NCBI RefSeq assembly: GCF_018588885.1
Contig: NZ_JAFFIW010000001.1
Coordinates: 62,001-126,000, forward strand
Reading direction: 5' to 3'
DNA from: Mesorhizobium sp. dw_380
GTDB taxonomy: Bacteria; Pseudomonadota; Alphaproteobacteria; Rhizobiales; Rhizobiaceae
Length of the DNA: 64,000 bases
Part shown: positions 1 to 10,150 of the stretch, one piece after another
How the letters are laid out: every line of letters begins with the position of its first letter
Numbering within the stretch: the stretch's first letter is position 1
Program-made: the position numbers and the translations under genes
Notes under the pieces: generated by a model
What the model was told of the DNA's origin: nothing
The model's database searches: none
What the model saw: only the letters and a program-made list of their open reading frames with translations

Positions 1-939
1 GCCGCCGACGAGCGAATTCTTGCGCTCGGTGCCGGCATAGACCGGCAGTTCGGCGACGTCCCAGTTCATGCCTTCCTTCTGCGTCTTGCCGACGGTGCCG
101 TGGTCGCCGACCGAGGTCATGATCACCTGGCAGGTGCCCGAAGCGAAGGCCTGGACCATATCCTGGCCGAGATCCTTGGACTTGATCTTGATCAGACCGG
201 CGTCATACCACTTCTTGAGGTCGGTGACGTACTGGACGAATTTGGTCTTGTTGACTTCCAGACGGGCGTCGAGGCCGCCATAGCCGTTGCTCTTGGTGGC
301 GATCGGCTGGTTGTGGAGCGCCGAGAACTGCTCCATCAGCTGCCAGCTTTCGTTGGCCGAGATGTTGATCGCCATCGGGCATTCGTAGCCGGCGTCCTTC
401 ATCGCCTTGAGGTCGGCGCCGACGTCTTCCCAGGTCTTCGGCGCTTCGGTCTTGCCGATCTTGGCGAAGGCGTCCTTGTTCCAGTACATCAACGCGGTCG
501 AGGAATTGAACGGGAAGGACAGCATCTCGCCCTTCGATGTCGCGTAGTAGCGTGCGATGCCGGGGAAATAGTCCGCGTAGTCGATCTTGTAGCCGTTTTC
601 TTCCATCAGCTTGTCGGCGGGCTTGTAGGCGCCTGACAGCATCATGGTCGCGGTGCCGACGTCATAGACCTGGACGACGGTCGGCTGCTTGCCGGCGCGG
701 AAGGCCGCGATGGTGTTCTGCAGAGTGGCGTCGTAATTGCCCTGGCTGGTGCAGACGACTTCGTAGTCCTTCTGCGAGGCGTTGAAGTTCTTGCACAGAG
801 TGTCGACGACACGGGCGAGGTCGCCCGAAAGGCCGAACCAGAAATCAAATTTTACCGGTTCCGCGAAGGCAGGCATCGCCAGCGCACTGCCGAGCGCGCC
901 GACGGCAAGGGCAGCAAGGCCCCGCTTGATGATGGTCAT
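1..939 (-). CDS. ugpB: sn-glycerol-3-phosphate ABC transporter substrate-binding protein UgpB (C-terminus outside window)
   Basis: Periplasmic solute-binding protein of the UgpB type, which captures sn-glycerol-3-phosphate or glycerophosphodiesters for an ABC importer. The window holds the first 313 codons; family members are about 430 residues, so roughly 120 C-terminal residues lie beyond the left edge. A Sec signal peptide is clear (MTIIKRG, a hydrophobic stretch, cleavage after AMPAFA at about residue 26). The following segments (DFWFGLSGDLARVVDTLC, VVQVYDVGTATMMLSGAY, FPFNSSTALMYWNKDAF) resemble UgpB. The start is supported by a GGGAAG-type ribosome site five bases upstream. The permease and ATPase genes should follow outside the window. 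Another extracytoplasmic sugar-binding specificity cannot be excluded. Confidence 0.85.
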   Translation of the reverse strand, partial: MTIIKRGLAALAVGALGSALAMPAFAEPVKFDFWFGLSGDLARVVDTLCKNFNASQKDYEVVCTSQGNYDATLQNTIAAFRAGKQPTVVQVYDVGTATMMLSGAYKPADKLMEENGYKIDYADYFPGIARYYATSKGEMLSFPFNSSTALMYWNKDAFAKIGKTEAPKTWEDVGADLKAMKDAGYECPMAINISANESWQLMEQFSALHNQPIATKSNGYGGLDARLEVNKTKFVQYVTDLKKWYDAGLIKIKSKDLGQDMVQAFASGTCQVIMTSVGDHGTVGKTQKEGMNWDVAELPVYAGTERKNSLVGG

Positions 940-1185
940 GATTTCTTCCCTCTTGAATGGCTGTTGACAAGGGTCTTGCGCAAGTCCTTGCCCGCTCTCT
1001 TAGAGAAGGTATGTGACAGTTCTGCTGTGACCTCTCGGGCCTGTGGACAGCCAGTCTCTCCTCCCCCTCGGCGGTTGCGCCGGCATGAAAACGTCACACC
1101 GGCGCCTTAGGTAGCTAGGGCGGCCGTCGATGACGTAAAGACCGTGATGGGCCGCCATGATTATCCGGCTAAAGGGATGATGAAA

Positions 1186-2220
1186 ATGCTGGTGCGGAAG
1201 CTGACGCATGTGCCCATCGCCGACAGGCAGGCGATGCGCGAGGGCCCTCGCGACAGCGCCACCCATTTGCGGCACGCCGCCGCCATTCCGGCCCTCGGCC
1301 AGATAGAGGTTGGCGGCACGGCGTCGCGCGGCGGCGCCGACGACGCCTTGAAGGTGGTGGCCTGGAACGTCGAGCGCCTCCGTCACGTCGAGGCTATCGC
1401 GGCGACGCTTGCCGCACAGGCTCCCGATATCGCGCTGTTGTCCGAAGTCGACGAGGGCATGGCGCGCTCCGGCAACGGTCACCCGCTGGGCATCATTGCC
1501 GATCGGCTTGGCCACACATTTGCGTATGGCGTCGAGTTCGTCGAACTCGGCGGCGGTAACGAGGCGGAGCGTTCGGCAACCGGCGAGACCGCCAATGCGG
1601 AAGGCTTTCATGGCAATGCCGTGACCAGTGCGGGCCCGCTGCTTCGTCCCTTCCTGGTGCGCCTCGACGCCACCGGCGGCTGGTTCCGGCATGAGCGCGG
1701 CCAGCCACGCATCGGCGGACGCATGGCGATCGGCGGCCAGGTTCATATCGGCACCCGCAGGGTGACGGTTGTCTCGGTGCATCTGGAAAATCGTACGAAT
1801 CCAGCCGGGCGGGCCGTCCAGACGCGCCATCTCCTCGACGCCATCGACAAATACGACCCGGAAGCGCCGGTGCTGCTCGGCGGCGACTTCAACACGCTGA
1901 CAGCAAGCCATGAGGAGCGCCATGACGATCCGCAGGCGTGGATGGCGCGGGTCGCGGCTGAACCGGGCCGGCTTATCGATGTTGAACGCCACGAGCCGCT
2001 GTTCGCGGTGCTTACGGAGCGCGGCTACGACTGGCAGGCTGCCAACAATCTCGACCTGCCCACCCGGCGGCGCGAGGCCGGAACGCCGGTCGGCCGCATC
2101 GACTGGTTCTTCACGCGCGGCCTTGCGGCAAGCGCGCCTGCCGTTGTCGCTGCCTTGTTGCCGGACGGCAGCCCAAGCTCGGACCACGACGCCCTGGCGG
2201 TGACGGTTCGCCTGAAATAG
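1186..2220 (+). CDS. endonuclease/exonuclease/phosphatase family protein
   Basis: A protein of 344 residues with the DNase I-like metal-dependent phosphodiesterase fold. Visible motifs are WNVER (residues 60-64), LLSEVD (84-89, catalytic Glu), VHLEN, LLGGDFNT (230-237, catalytic Asp/Asn) and the C-terminal SSDHDAL (331-337, catalytic Asp-His). The set is complete, so it is probably an active phosphodiesterase, but the substrate (nucleic acid, phospholipid or phosphoinositide) is not readable. No signal peptide is obvious. I chose the ATG at 1186 because AAAGGG lies nine bases before it; in-frame starts at 1144 (GTG), 1147, 1177 and 1180 are possible and would add up to 14 residues. It stands alone, followed by a divergent-looking gap before the next gene. 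Confidence 0.8.
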   Translation: MLVRKLTHVPIADRQAMREGPRDSATHLRHAAAIPALGQIEVGGTASRGGADDALKVVAWNVERLRHVEAIAATLAAQAPDIALLSEVDEGMARSGNGHPLGIIADRLGHTFAYGVEFVELGGGNEAERSATGETANAEGFHGNAVTSAGPLLRPFLVRLDATGGWFRHERGQPRIGGRMAIGGQVHIGTRRVTVVSVHLENRTNPAGRAVQTRHLLDAIDKYDPEAPVLLGGDFNTLTASHEERHDDPQAWMARVAAEPGRLIDVERHEPLFAVLTERGYDWQAANNLDLPTRRREAGTPVGRIDWFFTRGLAASAPAVVAALLPDGSPSSDHDALAVTVRLK

Positions 2221-2382
2221 CTGGCTCGACCAGAATATGCCCCAGAATATGCTGTTGTCGCGCGGCCATCCTGCGTCGGGAAAGCACGCTCCGGTTGCAG
2301 GCGCCTTCATCGATCCTTCAACGGCCAAGCATTAATCAGTCATATTTCCTTTTTTATTTCCAATGGGCTTGGGGGAAATAAG

Positions 2383-4833
2383 ATGTTGACAGTCTACAAT
2401 TGTATCGTGAACCAGCACGATCTGAGACTGGTCGCACTCGCCGCGCTGATCTGCGGAATTTCCTGTTTCTCCGCCGTCAGCCTGCTGAACCACATCAGCC
2501 GCTCGACAGACCGGAATCGGCTTGCCTGGCTGATGATCGCCGCCACCTCGACCGGCTTCGGCATCTGGGCAACGCATTTCATTGCCATGCTTGCGTTCAC
2601 GCCGGGGATACCCAGCGCCTACGATCCGGCGCTCTCCGTGCTTTCGCTCGTTGCCTCGGTCGCGCTGACGGCGGCCGGTATGTGGATCGCCACCTTGCGG
2701 GACGAGTTCGAGTATCAACTCGTCGGCGGCGCCGTTCTGGGCGGCGGCATCGCGGCGATGCACTACATCGGCATGACGGCATTCGAGGTCCAGGGCCGGA
2801 TCGAATGGAACCTGTTGCTTGTCGCCGTCTCCCTGCTGGCCGGCGTGACGCTTGCGGCGCTGGCTCTGCGTGTCGCGCTGCGCCGCCCATCTTTGTCTGC
2901 GACCTCTGCCGGCGCGGTGTTGCTGACGCTGGCGATCTGCACCTTGCATTTCATCGGCATGAGCGCCGTCTCGATCATTCCCGATTCCTCGGTCGTCATA
3001 TCCGAATACACGATCGAGCCGACCTCGCAGGCTTTCGCGGCCGCGGCCGCGACGCTGGTGATCCTGGTGCTCTCGGCATCGGCGCTGTGGATCGATTTGC
3101 GCTTCCGTCGCCAGAAGCTCGAGGTCGACCGCATGCACGGCCTGGCCAATGCCGCCGTGGAGGGCCTGATCGTCTGCGACGGAAACCGCATCGTCAGTGC
3201 CAATGACAGCATGGGCAAGCTGACCGGCACGCCGGCGGCGACATTGAACGGCATGGAACTGGGCGAACTCTTCGACGAGCGCACCGCAACCGACGCCACC
3301 AGCCTGGAAGGCCAGCCGCGACAGGCCGAATTGAGGAACCGAGATGGGACGCGAATTCCCGTCGAACTGATCGCCCGAAGCATCGACTATTGCGGCAAGC
3401 CCCATAATGTCATCGCCGTGCGCGATATCCGCGAACGCAAGAAAGCGGAGCAGGAGATCCTTCGCCTTGCCCATTTCGATCCGCTGACGGGACTTGCCAA
3501 CCGCCGCTCCTTTTCCAGCCGTCTCGACACGGAAATCGCATCGATGAACCGGATCGCAAATGCCGGCTCTGATGCCAACGGCCGGCATCTTGCGCTTCTG
3601 CTGCTCGACCTCGACCGCTTCAAGGAGGTGAACGACCTCTACGGACACGGCGCCGGCGATGCGATGCTGCAGAAAGTGGCCAGCTGCGCTGCCGGTGTTC
3701 TGCGCCACGGACAGATGCTTGCGCGCCTGGGCGGCGACGAATTCGCCATCATCATCCCCAACCTGCCCGACCCGCAGGCGGCGGGCCGCATTGCCGGATC
3801 GGTGCTCGCAGCCATGCGCAAGGAGAACCGGGCCGCGGTCGGCGGCGGCCTCGTCTCGGCCAGCATCGGCATTGCCATCTATCCGCTCGATGCCGAGGAC
3901 CAGACCAGCCTGATCAGTCATGCCGATACGGCACTCTATCGCGCCAAGAGCGAAGGCAGGGACACCTATCGTTATTTCGAGGCGTCGATGGGCGCCGAGG
4001 CCCGCGACAAGCGCGTGATGGAGCACGAATTGCGCCAGGCGGTGGTGCGTGGCGAATTCTACCTCGTCTATCAGCCGCAGAAGGAGATCAGCAGCGGCAA
4101 GATGGTTGGCTTCGAAGCCTTGATCCGCTGGCGCCATCCCGAACGCGGCGACGTTTCCCCCGGCACATTCATCCCGGTGGCCGAGGACAGCGGCGCCATC
4201 GGGCAGATCGGCGACTGGGTGCTCGACGTGGCCTGCGAGGAAGCCGCCCGCTGGGAAAATCCGCTGACGATCGCCGTCAACGTCTCCGCGGTCCAGCTTC
4301 ACAATCCCAATTTCAGCCGCAAGGTCCACGAGACCCTGCTGAAGACGGGTCTCGCTCCGACAAGGCTGGAACTCGAGATCACCGAAACCGCGCTGGTGAA
4401 AGACATGCCGCGCGCGCTGGCGACCCTGCGGCAGGTCAAGGCGCTTGGCGTGCGCGTCGCCATGGACGATTTCGGAACCGGCTATTCCTCGCTCTCCAAC
4501 CTCCGCGCCTTCCCCTTCGACAAGATCAAGATCGACTCCTCCTTCATCAAGGCGGTGGATACGAACGGCCAGGTCGCGGCGATCATGCGCGCGGTGCTGG
4601 GGCTTGGGCGCGGCCTTGGTCTGCCGGTCCTTGCCGAAGGCGTCGAAACGCTTGGCGAATTGAAGTTCCTGGACGCCGAGGCCTGCGAGATCGGCCAGGG
4701 CTACTATCTCGGCAAACCCGCCCCGATCGAGGCGTTTGACGACCTGACCGGCCACGGCAAGCGCGCTGTAGTGCCCGCCCACCGCCAGGATGGAGGCCTC
4801 TTATTGCTCAAGCCAAACATACGTTCGGCCTGA
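2383..4833 (+). CDS. MHYT-PAS-GGDEF-EAL cyclic-di-GMP signalling protein
   Basis: An 816-residue membrane protein. The N-terminal about 240 residues form an MHYT sensor with several membrane helices and three motif copies (ATHFIAML, AMHYIGMT, TLHFIGMS), a module proposed to bind copper and sense gases. A PAS domain follows (about 245-360), then GGDEF (exact GGDEF at 450-454) and EAL (EAL at 578-580, with NVSAVQL, LEITETAL, MDDFGTGYSS, LAEGVET). Both catalytic signatures look intact, so it may make or degrade c-di-GMP. The inhibitory I-site position reads RHGQ rather than RxxD, so product feedback is probably lost. GGGGGAAATAAG precedes the ATG. An opposite-strand open frame of the same length is a shadow. 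Confidence 0.93.
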   Translation: MLTVYNCIVNQHDLRLVALAALICGISCFSAVSLLNHISRSTDRNRLAWLMIAATSTGFGIWATHFIAMLAFTPGIPSAYDPALSVLSLVASVALTAAGMWIATLRDEFEYQLVGGAVLGGGIAAMHYIGMTAFEVQGRIEWNLLLVAVSLLAGVTLAALALRVALRRPSLSATSAGAVLLTLAICTLHFIGMSAVSIIPDSSVVISEYTIEPTSQAFAAAAATLVILVLSASALWIDLRFRRQKLEVDRMHGLANAAVEGLIVCDGNRIVSANDSMGKLTGTPAATLNGMELGELFDERTATDATSLEGQPRQAELRNRDGTRIPVELIARSIDYCGKPHNVIAVRDIRERKKAEQEILRLAHFDPLTGLANRRSFSSRLDTEIASMNRIANAGSDANGRHLALLLLDLDRFKEVNDLYGHGAGDAMLQKVASCAAGVLRHGQMLARLGGDEFAIIIPNLPDPQAAGRIAGSVLAAMRKENRAAVGGGLVSASIGIAIYPLDAEDQTSLISHADTALYRAKSEGRDTYRYFEASMGAEARDKRVMEHELRQAVVRGEFYLVYQPQKEISSGKMVGFEALIRWRHPERGDVSPGTFIPVAEDSGAIGQIGDWVLDVACEEAARWENPLTIAVNVSAVQLHNPNFSRKVHETLLKTGLAPTRLELEITETALVKDMPRALATLRQVKALGVRVAMDDFGTGYSSLSNLRAFPFDKIKIDSSFIKAVDTNGQVAAIMRAVLGLGRGLGLPVLAEGVETLGELKFLDAEACEIGQGYYLGKPAPIEAFDDLTGHGKRAVVPAHRQDGGLLLLKPNIRSA

Positions 4834-4864
4834 AGCGGTAGCCCGAAGCCGACCTCTGTTGGGG

Positions 4865-5545
4865 TTACGATCCGAGTGCCGTCTCGACCAGCCGTTTGGC
4901 ATCCGGACCCGACCATTCGGCCGGCCCGTTCATATGGGCGATCAGGCAGCCTTGGCCGTCGATCAGCATGGTGACGGGAAGGCCGAGCGCCAGGCCGCGC
5001 GTCTTGAGGTCGTTGAACAGCGCCATCGTCGAATCGCGGTAATAGCCGAGCGTCTCGACACCGGTATCCCTGAGGAACTTCTTCGGCTTCACATCGTCGC
5101 CGGCATCGACATTGACGGCGACGATCTCAAAGGCGTCGCTGCCTTTCTCCATCTGCAGCGCATCGAGCGCCGGCATTTCGGCGCGGCAGGGCGCGCACCA
5201 TGTGGCCCAGAGGTTGAGCAGCACCGTCTTGCCGGCATGGTCGGCGATCGTCATCGGCTTGCCGTCCCGGCCGTTGAAGGCAAGGCTCTTCATCGATTGC
5301 GGCGGATCTGCCGGCAACAGCGCCGCAACCTCGCCAGTGGCGGCAGCGGCGATCTTCTTGGCCCGCTCGCTCTTGGCGGCGCAGGCGACGTCGTCCTTGC
5401 CGTCGCCGACCGCCACCTGGGGCGCGGCGTTGTTGCCAGACCGGCTCTCGCTGACATATACCGCGACCGCGCCGGCCAGCACTCCCGCCACCAGGGCGGC
5501 GAGGATCAGGCGCGGGGCTGGGAATAATCTGTTTCCGTCTGCCAT
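4865..5545 (-). CDS. TlpA-family membrane-anchored thioredoxin
   Basis: A 226-residue protein with an N-terminal membrane anchor (about residues 11-31) and a periplasmic thioredoxin domain carrying WCAPC at 116-120. TlpA/CycY-type proteins reduce disulfides in periplasmic cytochrome c or cytochrome oxidase maturation, which is the likely role here. The ATG at 5545 starts just before the anchor; a longer frame reaching 5686 would run into argH and is rejected. The gene is divergent from argH with only 37 bp between start codons, an arrangement I recall from other rhizobia. The substrate cannot be decided from sequence. Confidence 0.9.
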   Translation of the reverse strand: MADGNRLFPAPRLILAALVAGVLAGAVAVYVSESRSGNNAAPQVAVGDGKDDVACAAKSERAKKIAAAATGEVAALLPADPPQSMKSLAFNGRDGKPMTIADHAGKTVLLNLWATWCAPCRAEMPALDALQMEKGSDAFEIVAVNVDAGDDVKPKKFLRDTGVETLGYYRDSTMALFNDLKTRGLALGLPVTMLIDGQGCLIAHMNGPAEWSGPDAKRLVETALGS

Positions 5546-5582
5546 TTTCTCAAAACTGCTCCGAAGCACGGGTTTTATAGCG

Positions 5583-6983
<1,401 letters not shown>

Positions 6984-6985
6984 TG

Positions 6986-7012
6986 CCGGATATTGCTGGT
7001 CGCAATATCCGG
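6986..7012. terminator. perfect 10-bp stem-loop after argH
   Basis: CCGGATATTG (6986-6995) and CAATATCCGG (7003-7012) are perfect inverted arms around a 7-nt loop, starting three bases after the argH stop. There is no U-tract, so this is a weak terminator or an mRNA-stabilising hairpin and not a classical intrinsic terminator. Confidence 0.5.
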
Positions 7013-7076
7013 GGTGCAATACGCCTAGAACTCGGCTAAAAGCGGCGGCTGACAAACATTTCGGACGGATGGATCG

Positions 7077-7283
7077 ATGACCGGAAGCAGGATTTTGGTG
7101 ACGCTGACGCTTCTGGCGGCGCTTGCCTCCGTGACCGCCTGTGGCCGCAGGGCCGGTCTAGACACACCCTATGAGGCGGCCGTCCAGGCGCGCAAGGATG
7201 CCGAGAAGGCCAAACAGCCCCTGCCGCCGGAGCCGGAAAAACCGGTCCAGGACAAGAAGTTCATCCTCGAGCCGCTGATCTAG
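7077..7283 (+). CDS. small LptM-like lipoprotein
   Basis: A 68-residue lipoprotein. The signal peptide ends in a lipobox VTAC with the lipidated cysteine at residue 22, followed by a charged, proline-rich tail (PLPPEPEKPVQDKKFILEPLI). Placement between argH and lysA is the usual place for this family in Proteobacteria. E. coli LptM (YifL) helps LptD maturation, so a role in lipopolysaccharide transport assembly is a reasonable inference. Its TAG stop (7281-7283) is the first bases of a TAGAGC sequence that also marks dispersed repeats elsewhere in the window. Confidence 0.85.
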   Translation: MTGSRILVTLTLLAALASVTACGRRAGLDTPYEAAVQARKDAEKAKQPLPPEPEKPVQDKKFILEPLI

Positions 7284-7350
7284 AGCAATGAAACTGGGTT
7301 TGGTCTTCTAAACCCGACCTCATCGGGCTCCAACTTTCCGGAAACGCTCT
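7284..7350. repeat. possible degenerate copy of the AGAGC...GCTCT intergenic repeat
   Basis: The lipoprotein-lysA gap begins with AGAGCAAT and ends with GCTCT one base before the lysA GTG. The ends match those of the better repeat copies at 22904 and 54386, but the interior is not recognisably the same. It may be a diverged copy or coincidence. Confidence 0.3.
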
Positions 7351-7351
7351 C

Positions 7352-8620
7352 GTGAACCATTTCGATTACCGCGACGGTGTGCTGCACGCCGAAGACGTGG
7401 CTATATCAGATATCGCTGCAGAGGTCGGCACGCCGTTCTACTGCTATTCCACCGCCACGCTGACCAGGCACTACCGCGTGTTCGCCCAGGCCTTTGCCGG
7501 GCTCGACGCGCTGGTCTGCTACGCCATGAAGGCAAACTCCAACCAGGCGGTGCTGCGGACCCTGGCCAAGCTCGGCGCTGGCGCCGACGTGGTCTCGGAA
7601 GGCGAGTTGCGCCGGGCATTGGCCGCCGGTATCCCGGCCAGCAAGATCCTGTTCTCCGGCGTCGGCAAGACCGCGCGCGAGATGGACTTTGCGCTCGAAG
7701 CCGGCATTCTTTGCTTCAACGTCGAATCCGAGCCCGAGCTTGAACTCCTCTCTGCCCGCGCCACCGCACTTGGCAAGGTGGCGCCGGTCTCGCTGCGCAT
7801 CAACCCCGATGTCGACGCCAAGACCCACAAGAAGATCTCCACCGGCAAGGCCGAGAACAAGTTCGGCATTCCGTGGCAGCGGGCGCGGCAGGTCTATGCC
7901 CGGGCGGCAAAGCTTCCAGGCATCAAGGTCACCGGCATCGATACTCATATCGGCAGCCAGATCACCGAACTGCAGCCCTTCGACGATGCCTTCGCCCTGC
8001 TGGTCGATCTAATCGGCGTGCTGCGCGCCGATGGTCACGCCATCGAGCATGTCGATCTCGGCGGCGGGCTCGGCATTCCCTACCGTGTCGACAACAACCC
8101 GCCGCCGCTCCCCGATGCCTATGCCCAGATCGTCAGGAAGCATGTCACCAAGCTCGGGCTGAAGGTGATGTTCGAACCGGGCCGGCTGATATCAGGCAAT
8201 GCCGGCATCCTCGTCTCGGAGGTGATTTTCGTGAAGGAAGGCGACGCCAAGAACTTCCTCGTCGTCGACGCCGCCATGAACGACCTGATCCGGCCGACGC
8301 TCTACGATGCCTTCCACGACATAAGGCCGGTCGTGCAGCCGCCGGCCGACACGCCGCGCATGATGGTCGACGTGGTCGGCCCGGTCTGCGAGACCGGTGA
8401 CTATCTCGGCCTCGACCGCGACCTGCCGAGGCTGAAGGCAGGCGATCTCGTCGCCGTCTCCACCGCCGGCGCATACGGCGCCGTGCAGGCCGGCACATAC
8501 AACACCCGCCTGCTGGTGCCTGAAGTGCTGGTCGACGGCGATCGTTTCCACGTCGTGCGCCCACGCCTGACCTATGACGATTTGATCGGCCTGGATTCCG
8601 TACCCGACTGGCTGGCATAG
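7352..8620 (+). CDS. lysA: diaminopimelate decarboxylase
   Basis: A 422-residue PLP-dependent enzyme of fold type III that converts meso-diaminopimelate to lysine, the last step of lysine synthesis. The PLP-binding lysine is K60 in CYAMKANSN; HIGSQIT, the glycine-rich phosphate loop GGGLGIPY (237-244), EPGRLISGNAG and the substrate-site CETGDYLG near the C-terminus are all present. The start is a GTG at 7352. It follows argH and the lipoprotein on the same strand. Confidence 0.98.
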   Translation: MNHFDYRDGVLHAEDVAISDIAAEVGTPFYCYSTATLTRHYRVFAQAFAGLDALVCYAMKANSNQAVLRTLAKLGAGADVVSEGELRRALAAGIPASKILFSGVGKTAREMDFALEAGILCFNVESEPELELLSARATALGKVAPVSLRINPDVDAKTHKKISTGKAENKFGIPWQRARQVYARAAKLPGIKVTGIDTHIGSQITELQPFDDAFALLVDLIGVLRADGHAIEHVDLGGGLGIPYRVDNNPPPLPDAYAQIVRKHVTKLGLKVMFEPGRLISGNAGILVSEVIFVKEGDAKNFLVVDAAMNDLIRPTLYDAFHDIRPVVQPPADTPRMMVDVVGPVCETGDYLGLDRDLPRLKAGDLVAVSTAGAYGAVQAGTYNTRLLVPEVLVDGDRFHVVRPRLTYDDLIGLDSVPDWLA

Positions 8621-8639
8621 AACCTGATCGCACTGAGCC

Positions 8640-8942
8640 CTACAGCCGGTTCTGGATGAGCGCCCTTGTGTCGGCGATCCTGTCCTCGTCGCGACGATAG
8701 AATGTCCATTGTTTGATGCGCTTGGGTCGCAGCAGGCCGGCTTGGGTGAGCACGCGCATATGCTCGGAGAGCGTCGCCTGCGTGATGCCGAGCTTCTCGG
8801 CGATCAGCAGCGCGCAAACGCCGTCCTCGACCAGATCGCCGTCTGCCTGGGCCGGGAAATGCGCGCGCGGATCCTTCAGCCAGTCGAGGATCTGCAGCCT
8901 GCGTTCGTTGGCGATCGCCTTGAAGACATCAACCTCTTGCAT
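8640..8942 (-). CDS. ArsR-family winged-helix regulator
   Basis: A 100-residue ArsR/SmtB-type DNA-binding protein (FKAIANERRLQILDWL, recognition helix around LGITQATLSEHMRVL, wing RRDEDRIA). The single cysteine (in DGVCALL) does not make a metal site like ELCVCDL, so metal sensing is unlikely. It is divergent from a threonine/serine dehydratase with 50 bp between start codons and probably controls it. The effector is unknown. Confidence 0.85.
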   Translation of the reverse strand: MQEVDVFKAIANERRLQILDWLKDPRAHFPAQADGDLVEDGVCALLIAEKLGITQATLSEHMRVLTQAGLLRPKRIKQWTFYRRDEDRIADTRALIQNRL

Positions 8943-8966
8943 TTAGTCATTTTGCCAAGTTACTAA
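8943..8966. promoter_or_regulatory. candidate ArsR operator in the divergent promoter
   Basis: TTAGT (8943-8947) and ACTAA (8962-8966) form an AT-rich inverted repeat with a 14-bp spacer, inside the 50-bp gap between the ArsR gene and the dehydratase gene. Autoregulation through such a site is common in this family. This is inferred from position and symmetry only. Confidence 0.35.
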
Positions 8967-8992
8967 TTACTGTCAATACCGAGGAGATCGCC

Positions 8993-9934
8993 ATGCCGCA
9001 GGGCAACACCGTCACACGCGAGCGCATTGCTGCGATGGAACCGCGTATCCGCCCCTATGTGCGCCATACGCCGGCGCTGCGCGTCGACATGGCCGACTTC
9101 GACCGGCCGCCGCTGGCGGTCGACCTCAAGCTCGAATGCCTGCAGCATTCCGGCTCGTTCAAGGCGCGCGGCGCCTTCGCCAATCTCCTGGAAAGGCCGG
9201 TTCCCGAAGCCGGCGTCGTTGCCGCATCGGGCGGCAACCATGGCGCCGCCGTCGCCTATGCCGCCATGCGGCTGGGGCACAAGGCGACCATCTTCGTTCC
9301 CGAAGTGAGCCCGCAGGCCAAGCTGGAGCGCATCCGTGACTATGGCGCCGACCTGGTCGTCGGCGGCGCCCGCTATGCCGAGGCGCTGGCCGCCAGCGAA
9401 CGTTTCGCCGAGGAGACCGGCGCCTTGCAGATCCACGCCTTCAACCAGGAGGAAACGCTGATCGGCCAGGGCACGCTCGGGCTCGAAATCGAGAGCGATT
9501 TGCCAGAAATCGACACGCTGCTGGTCGCCGTCGGCGGCGGCGGCCTGATCGGCGGCATCGCCGCCTGGTATGCCGGCCGCATCCGCATCATCGCCATCGA
9601 GCCGGAAGGCGCGCCGACGCTTCACCGCGCCTTCGAGGCTGGCCATCCTGTCGACGCGCCGGCGGAAGGCATCGCCGCCGATTCGCTGGCGCCAAAGCGC
9701 GTCGGCGAAATGATGTTCCCGATAGCTGAAGCCTTCGTCGAACGCTCCATCCTGGTCAGCGACGACGACATCATGGCCGCGCAGAAGGCGCTATGGAACC
9801 GGGTGCGCATCATCTCCGAGCCGGGTGGGGCCGCCGCTTTCGCCGCGATCCTGTCCGGCCGCTACACGCCGGCACCGGGCGAACGCGTCGCCGTGCTGGT
9901 TTGTGGCGCCAACGCAAATCCCGCCAATTTCTGA
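8993..9934 (+). CDS. threonine/serine dehydratase (PLP fold II, no ACT domain)
   Basis: A 313-residue PLP enzyme. SGSFKARGA holds the Schiff-base lysine K57, SGGNHG (79-84) is the substrate loop, and VGGGGLIGG binds the phosphate. Members deaminate threonine or serine to 2-oxobutyrate or pyruvate. It lacks the C-terminal ACT-like regulatory domain of biosynthetic IlvA, so a catabolic or detoxifying role is more likely; a serine racemase-type activity cannot be excluded. GAGGAG lies just upstream of the ATG. The divergent ArsR regulator is the likely controller. Confidence 0.88.
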   Translation: MPQGNTVTRERIAAMEPRIRPYVRHTPALRVDMADFDRPPLAVDLKLECLQHSGSFKARGAFANLLERPVPEAGVVAASGGNHGAAVAYAAMRLGHKATIFVPEVSPQAKLERIRDYGADLVVGGARYAEALAASERFAEETGALQIHAFNQEETLIGQGTLGLEIESDLPEIDTLLVAVGGGGLIGGIAAWYAGRIRIIAIEPEGAPTLHRAFEAGHPVDAPAEGIAADSLAPKRVGEMMFPIAEAFVERSILVSDDDIMAAQKALWNRVRIISEPGGAAAFAAILSGRYTPAPGERVAVLVCGANANPANF

Positions 9935-10018
9935 TTGCAACCATTTCGGCCGGCTTCACGTTTTTCCAAACTGCCTCGCCTTTGCCGTGTTTGCTGGTAT
10001 TCTTCGAGTCGTGAGGTT

Positions 10019-10118
10019 AGAGCAGTTCCAGGACAAGTGCGAAGCGGTTTTTCGTCCGGAACTGCATCAAAACAGAGAGTTGGAGCGGTTCGCCGTTCGG
10101 GAAACGGTGAATTGCTCC
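10019..10118 (+). repeat. dispersed intergenic repeat, copy 1
   Basis: A 100-bp element starting AGAGCAGTTCC and ending GGTGAATTGCTCC. It shares layout and most bases with copies at 22904 and 54386: an outer arm AGAGCAATTCC...GGAATTGC, a CAAAAC linker, and a terminal stem-loop (here GGAGCGGTTCGCCGTT / AACGGTGAATTGCTCC, imperfect). It fills the gap upstream of the TIGR02302 gene and ends 32 bases before that gene's start. Confidence 0.75.
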
Positions 10119-10150
10119 AGGGCTATGCCGCCCGCCTCCAGGAAGGGTCG

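Noticed and set aside
2229..2252. Short CAGAATATGC direct repeat after the phosphatase-fold gene
   Set aside because: Only ten bases, two copies, no context that makes it more than chance.
2332..4782. An 816-codon open frame on the minus strand opposite the GGDEF-EAL gene
   Set aside because: It mirrors the real gene in a GC-rich sequence, has no recognisable domain and is rich in Arg, Asp, Gly and His as expected of an antisense shadow.
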